NCBI RefSeq assembly: GCF_900089495.1
Contig: NZ_LT605203.1
Span: forward strand, 2,712,319-2,776,318
Reading direction: 5' to 3'
From: Thiomonas sp. X19
GTDB lineage: Bacteria > Pseudomonadota > Gammaproteobacteria > Burkholderiales > Burkholderiaceae_C
DNA length: 64,000 bases
The first letter of the stretch is position 1. Each line of letters starts with the position of its first letter. Shown here in pieces: positions 34,933-44,457 of this stretch. The notes under the pieces are model-generated. The model was given only the letters and a program-made list of their open reading frames with translations. It had not been told where the DNA came from and ran no database searches. Made by a program: the position numbers and the translations under genes.

Positions 34933-36534
34933 GAGGCTGTCGGACTTGAACCCGAGCGAATCCGATTGATCAGTGCGACGCGTTTTTTTTGACAGCGGCG
35001 CGCTGATCGAACGCTCTCGATGGTTGGCGAGACACTGTGAGGGCACATGGGGCGGCCTGGGGACTCGGTTTTGGCGTGGTCGGGGCGCACTATTGCCCTC
35101 ACGCGGCTCGCAGGACGTGCATGCGCTTGATGTTCCAAGCCATGGTCACCAAGCTCCATTCGCCTTGTGCCTTGGCCAGCCCGCGCATGCTCATCTGGCG
35201 CCAACCCATCACTTGCTTGATGATGCCGAACACCGGCTCCACTGTCTGCTTGCGCAGGCCGTACAGGGCTCGGCCTGCTTGCGTGCCCAGGCGGTGTGCC
35301 ATCTGCACGAGCGGATCCGTCGTCTGGGGCTCGGGCACATCGGGTGCAAAGCGCCCCATCACCGGCGTGTGATGCGACTCCCGCTTGAGCGCCAGCAGCG
35401 GCTCGATACCCGCGTCGTTGCACGCGATCACGTTGGCTTGGCTGAAGAAGCCGTTGTCCGTGATGAGCGTGTGCACCTCGCCCAGCACCGCGGGTAACGC
35501 TTGGATCTGCTGCAGCGTAGGCACAACTTCGCGCTTGTCGTTGGATGCCTGGCTCACATGCTGGGTGATCACCATCATCGTCGCGATGTCCACGCCGGCT
35601 TGTGCGTTGTAGCTTTGCTCGAAGCCCCCACCCGACACGGGCATGATGCGCGACTCTTCATCCGTGAGGTTGACCTGATCGCTGCTCCGGGGGCCGGCCT
35701 CTGGCGGCTCAGGGTCCTTGCCGCGCGGCTTCTTGCCCGCCTCGCGCTGGGCTTGGCGCTTGGCGGTCTTGGCCTCGTACTCCTGCTGCTCGACCTGATG
35801 GCGTTCGCTGGCGCGCTGCTCGATCTTGGCCTTGGCCTGCGCGATTGCGCTCAAGCGATCTGCACGCAGGGCGATCTCCGCCGGCACATCCATGCCGTCG
35901 GGTACCGTCGCGCGGTCGCTGTTCTCTGCCAGCGCCAGCAGCGTTTGTACTTCCTGGCGCAGCTGCGCCTCGATCTTGTTGGCATGAGCCCACGACAAGG
36001 CCTTGTGCTTGCTGGCGTTGGCGTCGATCTTGGTGCCATCCAGCGCGATGTGTCCGAGCTTGAGCAGCTTCATCTCGCGCGCCAGAACCAGCACCTGCAC
36101 GAACAGTGCCTCCACCTCCTTCAAGAAGCGGCGGCGGAACGTCGCCAGCGTGTCGTGATCGGGGTGGGTATTGGCCGCAACAAAGCGGAACGCCACCGAG
36201 TCGTAGGTCGCCCGCTCGATCTTGCGGCTGGAGTGCACGCCGTTGGCGTAGCCGTAGATCAGCAGGCCCAGCAGCACCGCCGGATGGTGCGCCGCCGAGC
36301 CCCGGCCTGCGTACTGTCGGGCCAGATCGCCCAGATCAAGCTGCTCGATGACTTCGACCACGAAGCGCGCCAAGTGATCAGTGGGCAGCCATTCGTCCAC
36401 CGACGGTGGCAACAGATATGCGGTGTCTCGGTCAACAGGGACGAAGCGGCTCATCGGCTCGGGCTCTCGGTTGTGCAGCAGCAATTGTCTCGGATAGCGT
36501 CTTCATCCGGAAGACCGCAAAGTCCGACAGTCTC
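34933..36534 (-). mobile_element. IS1182-family insertion sequence inside the integrase
   Basis: 1602 bp. Inverted ends are GAGGCTGTCGGACT on the left and GAGACTGTCGGACT read inward on the right. CTAG lies on both sides (34929-34932 and 36535-36538), a 4-bp duplication of a palindromic target. Removing the element and one CTAG repairs the integrase frame exactly, which proves the boundaries. Confidence 0.94.
35099..36454 (-). CDS. IS1182-family transposase
   Basis: 451 residues from MSRFVPVDRDTAYLLPPSVDEWLP, the conserved start of the family; an upstream ATG (36484) adds ten residues. The N-terminal domain (DUF772, with HPAVLLGLLIYGYANGVHSSR) is followed by the DDE domain: GTKIDANASKHKALSW (first Asp), a Lys/Glu-rich coiled insertion, ITDNGFFSQ (second Asp) and KQTVEPVFGIIKQVMGWRQ (Glu). 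Complete and probably active. Confidence 0.94.
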   Translation of the reverse strand: MSRFVPVDRDTAYLLPPSVDEWLPTDHLARFVVEVIEQLDLGDLARQYAGRGSAAHHPAVLLGLLIYGYANGVHSSRKIERATYDSVAFRFVAANTHPDHDTLATFRRRFLKEVEALFVQVLVLAREMKLLKLGHIALDGTKIDANASKHKALSWAHANKIEAQLRQEVQTLLALAENSDRATVPDGMDVPAEIALRADRLSAIAQAKAKIEQRASERHQVEQQEYEAKTAKRQAQREAGKKPRGKDPEPPEAGPRSSDQVNLTDEESRIMPVSGGGFEQSYNAQAGVDIATMMVITQHVSQASNDKREVVPTLQQIQALPAVLGEVHTLITDNGFFSQANVIACNDAGIEPLLALKRESHHTPVMGRFAPDVPEPQTTDPLVQMAHRLGTQAGRALYGLRKQTVEPVFGIIKQVMGWRQMSMRGLAKAQGEWSLVTMAWNIKRMHVLRAA

Positions 36535-36857
36535 CTAGCTTGCGCCAAGCCAACGGCTGGGAATACGCCGATGGACATCGTCTTGCGCTTACCCCCGAAC
36601 CGATAGTCGAAGCGCCAGTATTTGCCGGATTGGTTCACGAACAGATACATGCCATGCTCATCGGACAACTTCATGGGCTTGTCCGATGATTTCGCGGCTT
36701 TGATCTGAGCAAGTGCGAGTGCCATGAAGATCTCCGAGTTGACGGTATTTTTGACGGTATCTGCCACGCAGGGACCCTTTATACCGTCAAAAGTACCGCC
36801 AAACTTACGCGGCTGTCCACGCATTTCTGCGCACGCCTGCGCACGTCGCAGACAAGA

Positions 36858-36893
36858 AAAAACACCTAGGCTGTTGAATTCCTAGGTGTTTTT
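36858..36893 (-). terminator. Terminator of tRNA-Val
   Basis: AACACCTAGG and CCTAGGTGTT form a 10-bp perfect stem around a 10-base loop (36861-36890), followed on the minus strand by six T. It lies 32 bases past the tRNA 3' end. A T-run on the plus side is shorter, so it may work weakly in both directions. Confidence 0.85.
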
Positions 36894-36924
36894 GCACTGC
36901 TGCGCACTGTGGTGCACATCGTCT

Positions 36925-37001
<77 letters not shown>

Positions 37002-37030
37002 GGGAACCCAAAATTTTAGCATGAGCTGCC

Positions 37031-39241
37031 TCAACGTCGTGCCGCTCTGCGCACGCCTTTGACGTCGCGCAACATGCCCAGGGCATGTTGCAAACCCTCC
37101 AGTCCAAGCAACTCCACGGTAAACAACATGTGCGCAACATCGCCGCGGCTCTGGGTCTGCACACCGATGACGTTGATTTTTTCTTTCGAAAACACTTCGG
37201 AAATGTCGCGCAGCAGGCCCTGCCGATCCGAGGCCTCGACGATCAGGTCGACTGGATAGACGGTATTGCTGCGCACGCCCCAGGTGACGGGAATGACGCG
37301 CTCAGGATGCTGGCGGGTGAGGTTGCGTGCATTCGGGCAATCGACCCGATGCACCGAGACGCCGCGCCCGCGCGTGACGAAGCCGCAGATGGCATCGGGC
37401 GGGGCTGGTTTGCAGCATTTGGCGAGTTGCGTGAGCAAGGCATCGACGCCGACCACCAGCACGCCCGCATGTTGCTGGGGCTTGGGTGGCTTGAGCGGAA
37501 GGTCGATGCCGGCTTCGGTCGGATGGCTTGCGTCCTGTCCGCGCAGATGGGTTTCAATCTGACGCAGGGACAAGGCATCGCTACCCACGCGCTCGAACAG
37601 TTGTTCGGGGCTACGAAATCCGAGTCCGGCGGCCAGTTCCTGCAAGTTCACGCCGGTCTTGCCCTCGCGCTGCAGCAGCTTTTCGACCTGCGCACGGCCG
37701 CTGGTCAACGTTTGCTCGATGACCTGGGCGTTGAACCAGGCACGAACCTTGGCTCGCGCACGCTGGGTTTGCAGAAAACCGAGTTCGGGGTTGAGCCAGT
37801 CACGCGAGGGGCCGCCTTGTTTGGCGACGACAATATCCACCGTCTGCCCGCTGCGCAAGGGCGTGGTCAGAGGGACGAGCGCACCATCCACGCGAGCACC
37901 GCGGCAGCGGTGCCCCATGTCGGTGTGCACGGCGTAGGCGAAGTCCACCGGAGTTGATCCGCTGGCCAGTTCGACGATGCGAGCCTGGGGCGTGAGCACG
38001 TAGATGCGGTCGTCGAACAACTTGGCGGCGCTGCTGCTCGATGGATCTGTGTGCACTGGCATGCCGCGCTCAACCAGTTCCCGCTGCAGCGATAGCAGTT
38101 GACGCGCCAAGGCAATCTTGGCGTCGTATTCCGAGGCGGCCAAAACACCTCGATAGCCCTGCACGCCGGCTTCCTTGTAGGCCCAGTGCGCGGCAAACCC
38201 TTGCTCGGCATGGTCATGCATCTCCTGGGTACGGATCTGGATTTCGATGGGCGCGTTTCCAGGGCCATGAACCACGGTGTGCAGCGATTGGTAGCCGTTG
38301 GGTTTGGGCTTGGCGATGTAGTCGTCGTACTCGGTGTCGACCGGTGTCCAGAGCGAGTGCACCGTGCTGAGCGCGGCATAGCAGGCATCGACCGATGGCA
38401 CGATGATGCGAAGCGCAAGCAGATCCATCACCTCATCGATCCCGAGCGACTTGCCTTGCATCTTGCGCCAGATGCTGTAGATGTGTTTGCTGCGCCCGCT
38501 GATCTGGGCACGGTGGCCCTGTTCGGCCAGCGCGAGGCGCAATTGCTGCCCCGCTTCGGCGATGAGGGCTTCGCGCTGTGCCCCATGTTGTTCGAGCCAG
38601 CGCGCAATGCGGGCATAGGCCTGCGGCTGGGCGAAGCGAAAAGCGAGGTCTTCAATTTCCCACTTGAGCGACCACAGACCCAGCCGGTTGGCCAGCGGCG
38701 CATAGACCTCCAGGGACTCCTGGGTGAATTCGGTGGTCGGCTGTCGGTCACAACCGGCGTAGTAGCGCAGCGATTGCAAGCGAGACGCCAGGCGCAGCAT
38801 GACCACGCGCAAGTCCTGCGAGAAAGCGAGCAAGAGGCGGCGCATCAACTCCTGGTGATGCGCCGCCTCTTGCGCGGTTTCCTGCTCCGACACGCCACGG
38901 GCCACGCGGAACACATCGACCAGTTTGCGGCTTTCCATCGCCAACACGGCGAGTTCGCGGCCGAAGGCCTTGGTCAATTGCTCTTCGGGCTTGGCGAGTT
39001 GCGTGGCCGCCTGGCTGAGATAGGCGGCAGCTTGGGACTGGGCGTCGGCGCCGATGGCGCTCAGAATGCGGCAGGCGCCATCCGCATGCAGCAAGACTGG
39101 CTCGCCGGTTTCCATCTCCACGCCACCCAGCAAGGCCGATGCGAACGCCCGCGCTTTGGTTTGCAGTTCGGGGGCAGCGTCAGCGACACGTGAGCCAGGC
39201 GTACCCGGCGGCACTGGCTCAAGGGGCAAGTCAGGCAACAT
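37031..39241 (-). CDS. relA: (p)ppGpp synthetase RelA
   Basis: 736 residues. The N-terminal region has the helical hydrolase fold but no HD metal motif, so it should not degrade (p)ppGpp; this is the RelA rather than SpoT pattern. The synthetase domain carries GYQSLHTVVHG and RTQEMHDHAEQGFAAHW. A TGS domain (DDRIYVLTPQARIVEL) and a C-terminal ACT domain follow. The enzyme makes (p)ppGpp on stalled ribosomes. The start at 39241 leaves an 11-base overlap with the hydrolase gene upstream; an ATG at 39283 is also possible. Confidence 0.93.
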   Translation of the reverse strand: MLPDLPLEPVPPGTPGSRVADAAPELQTKARAFASALLGGVEMETGEPVLLHADGACRILSAIGADAQSQAAAYLSQAATQLAKPEEQLTKAFGRELAVLAMESRKLVDVFRVARGVSEQETAQEAAHHQELMRRLLLAFSQDLRVVMLRLASRLQSLRYYAGCDRQPTTEFTQESLEVYAPLANRLGLWSLKWEIEDLAFRFAQPQAYARIARWLEQHGAQREALIAEAGQQLRLALAEQGHRAQISGRSKHIYSIWRKMQGKSLGIDEVMDLLALRIIVPSVDACYAALSTVHSLWTPVDTEYDDYIAKPKPNGYQSLHTVVHGPGNAPIEIQIRTQEMHDHAEQGFAAHWAYKEAGVQGYRGVLAASEYDAKIALARQLLSLQRELVERGMPVHTDPSSSSAAKLFDDRIYVLTPQARIVELASGSTPVDFAYAVHTDMGHRCRGARVDGALVPLTTPLRSGQTVDIVVAKQGGPSRDWLNPELGFLQTQRARAKVRAWFNAQVIEQTLTSGRAQVEKLLQREGKTGVNLQELAAGLGFRSPEQLFERVGSDALSLRQIETHLRGQDASHPTEAGIDLPLKPPKPQQHAGVLVVGVDALLTQLAKCCKPAPPDAICGFVTRGRGVSVHRVDCPNARNLTRQHPERVIPVTWGVRSNTVYPVDLIVEASDRQGLLRDISEVFSKEKINVIGVQTQSRGDVAHMLFTVELLGLEGLQHALGMLRDVKGVRRAARR

Positions 39242-40124
39242 GGGCTGCCAGGTGTCGGCTGAGAAAGGCGTCGACGGCCGCAATCTGGTCGGCGTGGACG
39301 AGTGTCGCCGCGTGCCCCACCCCAGCCAGTTCGATGAGGCTGGCTTTCGGGCCGCGCTCGGTCATGGCGAGCGCTGTGGGTCGGGCCAAGATATCGGAAT
39401 CCGCCCCGCGCAACACCAGCGTCGGCGCGGCGATGCTGTCATACAAGGCCCAGAGTGCCGCTTCCCCAGCCCGTGCGGCCTCAGGCGCGCTTTGCGCCAT
39501 GGGGGCACGAATGCCGGGGTCGTAGTGCAGACGCCAGCCGCCCTCGTGCGGCACGACCATCGGACGACTGAGTTCCAGCCACTCCTCGTCCGTATGAGGG
39601 CCGAAGCCGGCGGAGATGGACGCGAGATAGGTGGCTGCGTCGGCCACGGTGGCGAACGCATTGGGTTGGCCGACGTAGCTGCCAATGCGCTGCAAACCAC
39701 CCGGCGCGATGGACGGCCCGATGTCATTGAGGACAAATGTGTCGATCGGGCTGCGCTTCAGGCCGGCAAGCCCAATGCCGATGAGCCCTCCCATGGATGT
39801 ACCCACCCAGCCGACGCGCCGCGCCTTCAACCGCGCCAGCAGGGTGACCATGTCGGCGACGTATTGCGGCAGTTGGTAGAGCATGGGCTGCTCCAGCCAG
39901 TCCGACTTGCCGCGACCGACCACGTCAGGGCAGATCACCCGGAAGCGGTTCTGCAAGGCCCGCGCGAGTTGGTCAAAATCGCGTCCTTGCCGGGAGAGGC
40001 CATGCACGCAGACCACCACGTCAGGGTTGTCGGGCGCGCCCCATTCCCAATAAGCCATGCGGTGCAGGCCACCGGCATGCAGGCATTGCACGAAGTCGAG
40101 CCTGGGCTGGCTTGGGTCGGTCAT
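39231..40124 (-). CDS. Alpha/beta hydrolase
   Basis: 297 residues with the full catalytic triad in context: nucleophile Ser in GTSMGG, Asp in LRGADSDIL, His in GVGHAATL; the oxyanion HG motif is VCVHGLSRQGRDF. The lid region is between about 130 and 215. Substrate cannot be predicted. It overlaps the start of relA, so the two are co-transcribed, an arrangement without an obvious metabolic link. Confidence 0.88.
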   Translation of the reverse strand: MTDPSQPRLDFVQCLHAGGLHRMAYWEWGAPDNPDVVVCVHGLSRQGRDFDQLARALQNRFRVICPDVVGRGKSDWLEQPMLYQLPQYVADMVTLLARLKARRVGWVGTSMGGLIGIGLAGLKRSPIDTFVLNDIGPSIAPGGLQRIGSYVGQPNAFATVADAATYLASISAGFGPHTDEEWLELSRPMVVPHEGGWRLHYDPGIRAPMAQSAPEAARAGEAALWALYDSIAAPTLVLRGADSDILARPTALAMTERGPKASLIELAGVGHAATLVHADQIAAVDAFLSRHLAAHVA

Positions 40125-40320
40125 GGTGGCGCTCGCAAGGTCTGAGGTCGATGGCTGCGGGATTTGATCTTAGACCGTGGCATGGTTCCGTGTGATCTCC
40201 CGGCCCGACCCATCAACCTGAATACACTGACGAGTCACCCGATCGAGAACGCCGATTGGCCTACGGATTGCAGCGACCCCGCGCCAGTTGGATTCGCTCC
40301 GCGCCGTCGCGCTGAACATC

Positions 40321-41154
40321 ATGACAAATCCCATCATTCCCAGCCCCTATGAAGACTTGCTGCGCGAGGTGATGCGCCGCGGTGCCGACAAGGCCGACCG
40401 CACAGGAACTGGAACGCGCAGCCTGTTCGGTGCGCAACTGCGTTTCGATTTGCGCCAGGGGTTTCCGCTGGTGACGACCAAGAAAGTGCACCTCAAGAGC
40501 ATCATCGTCGAGCTTCTCTGGTTTCTGCGTGGTGACAGCAACGTGCGTTTCTTGCATGAGCATGGCGTCACCATCTGGGACGAGTGGGCCGATGCCAACG
40601 GCGAACTTGGCCCGGTTTACGGCGTGCAGTGGCGCGCCTGGCCGGCGCCAGATGGGCGCCAGATCGATCAGATCGCCCAGCTCGTCGAGGGCCTGAAGCG
40701 CAATCCGGATTCGCGCCGTCATCTCGTCAGTGCGTGGAATGTCGGCCAAATTGGCGAGATGGCGCTGCCGCCCTGCCACCTGCTGTTCCAGTTCTATGTG
40801 GGCCCGCCGGGGCAAGCCGGTGACCGGCCGCAGCTCAGTTGCCAGCTCTACCAGCGCAGTGCCGATCTTTTCCTCGGCGTGCCGTTCAACATCGCCAGCT
40901 ACGCGCTGCTCACGCATATGGTGGCGCAGCAATGCGACATGGATGTGGGCGATTTCATCTGGACCGGTGGCGATTGCCACATCTATCACAACCATTTCGA
41001 GCAAGTGCGCCTGCAGCTTTCGCGCCCGCCCCTCCCCGCGCCGGTGCTGCGCATGCAGCGCAAGCCCGGCAGCCTGTTCGACTACACCTTGGCAGACTTT
41101 GAGGTGCTGGATTACCGCCATCACCCAGCCATCAAGGCGCCGGTCGCGATCTGA
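40321..41154 (+). CDS. thyA: Thymidylate synthase
   Basis: 277 residues. Motifs include [12 protein letters not shown] near the N-terminus, [17 protein letters not shown], the catalytic cysteine in [32 protein letters not shown] and GDCHIYHNH. It methylates dUMP with methylene-tetrahydrofolate and makes dihydrofolate, which FolA, encoded 9 bases downstream, recycles. ATG 40321 is chosen because it starts the family's MTNP...YEDLL region; earlier in-frame codons have no conservation. Confidence 0.96.
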   Translation: MTNPIIPSPYEDLLREVMRRGADKADRTGTGTRSLFGAQLRFDLRQGFPLVTTKKVHLKSIIVELLWFLRGDSNVRFLHEHGVTIWDEWADANGELGPVYGVQWRAWPAPDGRQIDQIAQLVEGLKRNPDSRRHLVSAWNVGQIGEMALPPCHLLFQFYVGPPGQAGDRPQLSCQLYQRSADLFLGVPFNIASYALLTHMVAQQCDMDVGDFIWTGGDCHIYHNHFEQVRLQLSRPPLPAPVLRMQRKPGSLFDYTLADFEVLDYRHHPAIKAPVAI

Positions 41155-41163
41155 GACATCCCC

Positions 41164-41679
41164 ATGCCAATCCCTCAACATCAAAACGCCGGGCCGCGCG
41201 TGGCCATCATTGCCGCAGTGGCCCATAACCAGGTCATTGGACGCGGTCACGCGCTCATCTGGCATCTGCCGGCCGACTTGGCGCATTTCAAGCGCGTCAC
41301 CCTCGATCACCCCATCCTGATGGGGCGCAAGACCTGGGAATCCATCGGCAGGCCGCTCCCGGGAAGGCGCAATGTGGTCATCAGCCGCGATGCCGATTTC
41401 ATCGCGCCTGGTGCTGAAACCTCGACCTCGCTGTCGGACGCCATGAGCATCTGCGCCGAAGCACCCGAAGTCTTCATCGTCGGCGGTGCCGAAATCTATG
41501 CCCAGGCCATCCCGCTGGCGCAGCAACTGTGGCTGACCGAGATTCACGCCGAGCCGCAGGGCGACGTGTATTTTCCGGCCTGGAACCGCGACGCCTTCGT
41601 CGAAGTCAGCCGCGATCCGCATCCCGCCCAGGGCAATCTCCCCGCGTTCGACTTCGTCCTTTACGAACGCAAAGCTTGA
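41164..41679 (+). CDS. folA: Dihydrofolate reductase
   Basis: 171 residues. IIAAVAHNQVIGRG, the active-site LIWHLPADLAHFK with the substrate-binding Asp, MGRKTWESIGRPLPGRRN and FIVGGAEIYAQ are all present. It reduces the dihydrofolate produced by ThyA. The two genes form an operon that ends at the hairpin near 41690. Confidence 0.95.
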   Translation: MPIPQHQNAGPRVAIIAAVAHNQVIGRGHALIWHLPADLAHFKRVTLDHPILMGRKTWESIGRPLPGRRNVVISRDADFIAPGAETSTSLSDAMSICAEAPEVFIVGGAEIYAQAIPLAQQLWLTEIHAEPQGDVYFPAWNRDAFVEVSRDPHPAQGNLPAFDFVLYERKA

Positions 41680-41685
41680 TGCCAC

Positions 41686-41711
41686 AAAAAAGCCGCCCCT
41701 TGTGGCGGCTT
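41686..41711 (-). terminator. Terminator of the TRAP receptor gene
   Basis: AGCCGCC and GGCGGCT form a 7-bp stem with a short loop, followed by six T on the minus strand. It lies 25 bases past the stop of the receptor gene and may also slow plus-strand transcription from folA. Confidence 0.8.
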
Positions 41712-41736
41712 GAGCCGAATGCCAAACGATGCAACT

Positions 41737-42819
41737 TTACAGCTTGCGCGTCATCATGAAGCGGTCGAACTCATTCTCGGCAATACGGAACCAGAGAATG
41801 TCGTCGTTGCGAAACTTGGCCCAGTCGGTGTAGACCTTCTTCCAGTTCGCATTGCTGCTCGACAACTCGGCATACAGCTCATTGGCCGCCTTATAGGCGC
41901 TTTCCATCACGTCCTTGGGAAAAGGCTGCAGTTTGGCCCCCTTGCCCACCAGTTCGCGCAGCGCATTGGGGTTGCGCGCGTCGTACATGGCTTGCATGTT
42001 GACATGAGCGTGTGAAGCCGCCAATTCGACGGCAGCCTTGTAGTCGTTGGGCAGCGCGTTCCAGGCCTTGGTGTTGACGAACAGATCCAACTCGGGACCG
42101 CCTTCCCACCAGCCGGGATAAAGGTAGTTCTTGGCGACCTTGTAGAAGCCCAGTTTCAGGTCGTCATAAGGACCGATCCACTCCGCTGCATCGATGGTTC
42201 CCTTTTCCAGCGAAGGGTAGATATCGCCGCCAGGGATGTTCTGCGGAATCACGCCGATGCGCTCCATCACCTTGCCGGCGAAGCCGCCGATGCGCATTTT
42301 CAAGCCTTTCATGTCGGCCAGGCTCTTGATGGGCTTGCGGAACCAGCCCCCCATTTGCGCGCCGGTGTTGCCCATGGGGAAGTTGATGATGTTGTAACCG
42401 GCGTAGAACTCGCGCATGAGCTTCAGACCATTGCCCTGATACATCCAGGCCGTCATTTGGCGCGAATTCATGCCGAAGGGCACGGCGCAACCCAGCGCGA
42501 AGGTCGGGTCTTTGCCGAAAAAGTAATACGGCGCGGTGTGGCAGCACTCAACCGTGCCCTGCTGCACGGCATCGACCACGCCGAAGGGCGGAACGAGTTC
42601 ACCGCCGGCATGCACCGAAATTTCAAACTTGCCGTCAGTGGCTTCCTTCACCTTCTGCGAGAAGATGCTGGCCGCACCGAAAATCGTGTCGAGCGAATTG
42701 GGAAAGCTTGAAGCCAGGCGCCAGCGCACGGTTTGCTGCGCCATCACGGCGGCCGGGGCCGTGCCAGCGGCAAGAATGCCTGCCAGGCCAGCATGTTTGA
42801 CGAATGAACGACGTTCCAT
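41737..42819 (-). CDS. TRAP transporter solute-binding protein (DctP type)
   Basis: 360 residues. A twin-arginine-like signal (MERRSFVKHAGLAG...AVMAQ) precedes a DctP domain with FPNSLDTIFGAASIFSQKV, FPMGNTGAQMGGWF, the ligand-binding LKMRIGGFAGKVM and GTIDAAEWIGPYDD. Such proteins bind carboxylates or other organic acids in the periplasm. A GGGAG ribosome site supports ATG 42819. No DctQ or DctM membrane genes are next to it, so its permease must be elsewhere. Confidence 0.9.
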   Translation of the reverse strand: MERRSFVKHAGLAGILAAGTAPAAVMAQQTVRWRLASSFPNSLDTIFGAASIFSQKVKEATDGKFEISVHAGGELVPPFGVVDAVQQGTVECCHTAPYYFFGKDPTFALGCAVPFGMNSRQMTAWMYQGNGLKLMREFYAGYNIINFPMGNTGAQMGGWFRKPIKSLADMKGLKMRIGGFAGKVMERIGVIPQNIPGGDIYPSLEKGTIDAAEWIGPYDDLKLGFYKVAKNYLYPGWWEGGPELDLFVNTKAWNALPNDYKAAVELAASHAHVNMQAMYDARNPNALRELVGKGAKLQPFPKDVMESAYKAANELYAELSSSNANWKKVYTDWAKFRNDDILWFRIAENEFDRFMMTRKL

Positions 42820-43001
42820 CGTGGAGTCTCCCTCAAAAGTTGTGAAGTGATTTGCAGTCTCGGTACTCGTCGCGTACAGATTGACGCTCATTGTATTGAC
42901 TGGTTACAACAAAATTGCCCTCTGGCTTACCCGAAGATCAGCCTCGGAAATGATGAAGGTGATCAGTCGTGTGAGTCGCCCGGCAAGCCCGGGCGGCGCG
43001 T

Positions 43002-44390
43002 TCAGCTGCCGGCCACAGTCATGGCATCCAGAAGAATGGAGCCCGTCGATCTGCTGCCGCTTTGATAGACGTCAGCTCCCACGGCTGCAATGCCCAGGAG
43101 CATGTCGCGCAAGTTCCCGGCGATGGTGATTTCCTGCACGGGATACTGAATGACGCCGCCATCCACCCAGAAACCCATGACGCCACGGGAATAGTCGCCG
43201 GTCACGTAATTCACGCCATGGCCCATGAGTTCGATGACCAAGAGGCCGCGATGCATCTTGCGCAACATGGCCGCCAGATCGTCATCAGGCAGGGTCAGCC
43301 GGCTGGTGAGCATCAGGTTGTGCGGACCGCCTGCATTGCCCGTGGTCGGCATGCCGAGTTTGCGCCCGGAATAGGTGGAAAGAAAATAGCCTTCCAGCCG
43401 CCCGGCTTTCACCACGCAGCGGGCACTTGTGCGTACACCCTCGTCGTCGAATGGCGCGGTGCCCATGCCGTCCACAACCTTGGGATCCTCGGCCAGGTCA
43501 AGGTGCTTGGCCATCACCGTCTTGCCGAGATGGTCGACCAGAAATGAGGCCTTGCGGTACAGCATGCCACCGCTTGCCGCATGCACCAGCGAGCCGATGA
43601 GCCCTGCGGCGATGGGCGCCTCGAACAACACCGGATACTGCCCGGTTGGCAGTTTGCGGGCGCGCAAACGCGACAGCGCGCGCTCGGCGGCGTAACGGCC
43701 CACCACTTCGGGCGATGCCAACTCCGACGCCCGGCGCTTGCTGCTGTACCAGTGGTCGCGCTGCATATCGTTGCCCCGTCCGGCGATGGGCGCGCAAGAC
43801 AGGCTGTGACGCGTGGTGGCATAGCCATTGGAGAAGCCGCGCGAGTTGGCGAGCACGAAATGCATGTGCTGGGCCGAGACGCTGGCTCCCTCGCTGTTGC
43901 GGATGCGGCCATCGGTGGCGAATGCTGCGTCCTCGGAGCGGCGTGCCAGTTCGGCAGCGTCTTCCACCGAGATATCCCAAGGGTGGTCGAGCTGCGGGTC
44001 GCGTACTGCCTTCGCCAGCAACTCGGGCTCGGGCAGACCAGCGCAATCGTCTTCGGCGGTGTAGCGCGCAATGTCGAAAGCGGCAAGTGCCGTACGGCGT
44101 ATCGCTGCAGGGGAAAAGTCCGAGGTACTCGCATGCCCCTTGCGCCGGCCTGCGTAAACCGTGATGTCGAGCCCCTTGTCGGTGTTGTGCTCAACCTGCT
44201 CCACCTTGCCACGGCGCACATTCACACTCAAGCCCTGGCCTTCGGACACCTCGACCGCCGCGTCGCTGGCGCCGGCGCTGCGAGCCTCGGCCAACGCCAA
44301 CGCCGCCAAGTCTTGAAATTGAGATTTGGAAAAGGAAAATTGGCCCACATTGAACCTTTGTTTGGAACGGAAAGTGTCGAGTTGACGCAA
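43002..44390 (-). CDS. pmbA: PmbA/TldE metalloprotease subunit
   Basis: 462 residues. It shows the family pattern GKVEQVEHNTDKGLDITVYAG, TRHSLSC, the C-terminal GHGVNYVTGDYSRGVMGFW and a final EITIAGNLRDMLLGI. PmbA (TldE) pairs with TldD to process small peptides and to degrade antitoxins such as CcdA. The TldE subunit lacks the zinc-binding residues, as here. The gene is divergent from darP, its common neighbour in proteobacteria. Confidence 0.94.
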   Translation of the reverse strand: MRQLDTFRSKQRFNVGQFSFSKSQFQDLAALALAEARSAGASDAAVEVSEGQGLSVNVRRGKVEQVEHNTDKGLDITVYAGRRKGHASTSDFSPAAIRRTALAAFDIARYTAEDDCAGLPEPELLAKAVRDPQLDHPWDISVEDAAELARRSEDAAFATDGRIRNSEGASVSAQHMHFVLANSRGFSNGYATTRHSLSCAPIAGRGNDMQRDHWYSSKRRASELASPEVVGRYAAERALSRLRARKLPTGQYPVLFEAPIAAGLIGSLVHAASGGMLYRKASFLVDHLGKTVMAKHLDLAEDPKVVDGMGTAPFDDEGVRTSARCVVKAGRLEGYFLSTYSGRKLGMPTTGNAGGPHNLMLTSRLTLPDDDLAAMLRKMHRGLLVIELMGHGVNYVTGDYSRGVMGFWVDGGVIQYPVQEITIAGNLRDMLLGIAAVGADVYQSGSRSTGSILLDAMTVAGS

Positions 44391-44457
44391 GCCCTGTTCT
44401 TGTGAAAACCAGAGCAGCGATGCGATGCGACAGAACAGCGAACGATAATACGAGCCG

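Larger units (their letters stand above)
33914..36725 (-). pseudogene. P4-type tyrosine integrase split by an IS1182-family element
   Basis: The start is ATG 36725 (MALALAQIKAAKSSDKPMKL, the DUF4102 domain with LFVNQSGKYWRFDYRF). At 36538 the frame meets the IS. Deleting the IS and one CTAG copy joins GLAQAR to QALYEARALLSKGMDP, the normal P4-integrase sequence, and the rest continues to 33914: SAM-like core-binding domain, then the catalytic domain with Arg (VFVRPKELRLMEW), HGFRTVAS, LAHRIGG and the Tyr in VYMRSQYLDQR. The intact protein would be about 402 residues. The 324-residue C-terminal piece (ATG 34888) still has all catalytic residues but lacks the N-terminal DNA-binding domain. It lies beside tRNA-Val, its probable target. 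Confidence 0.88.
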
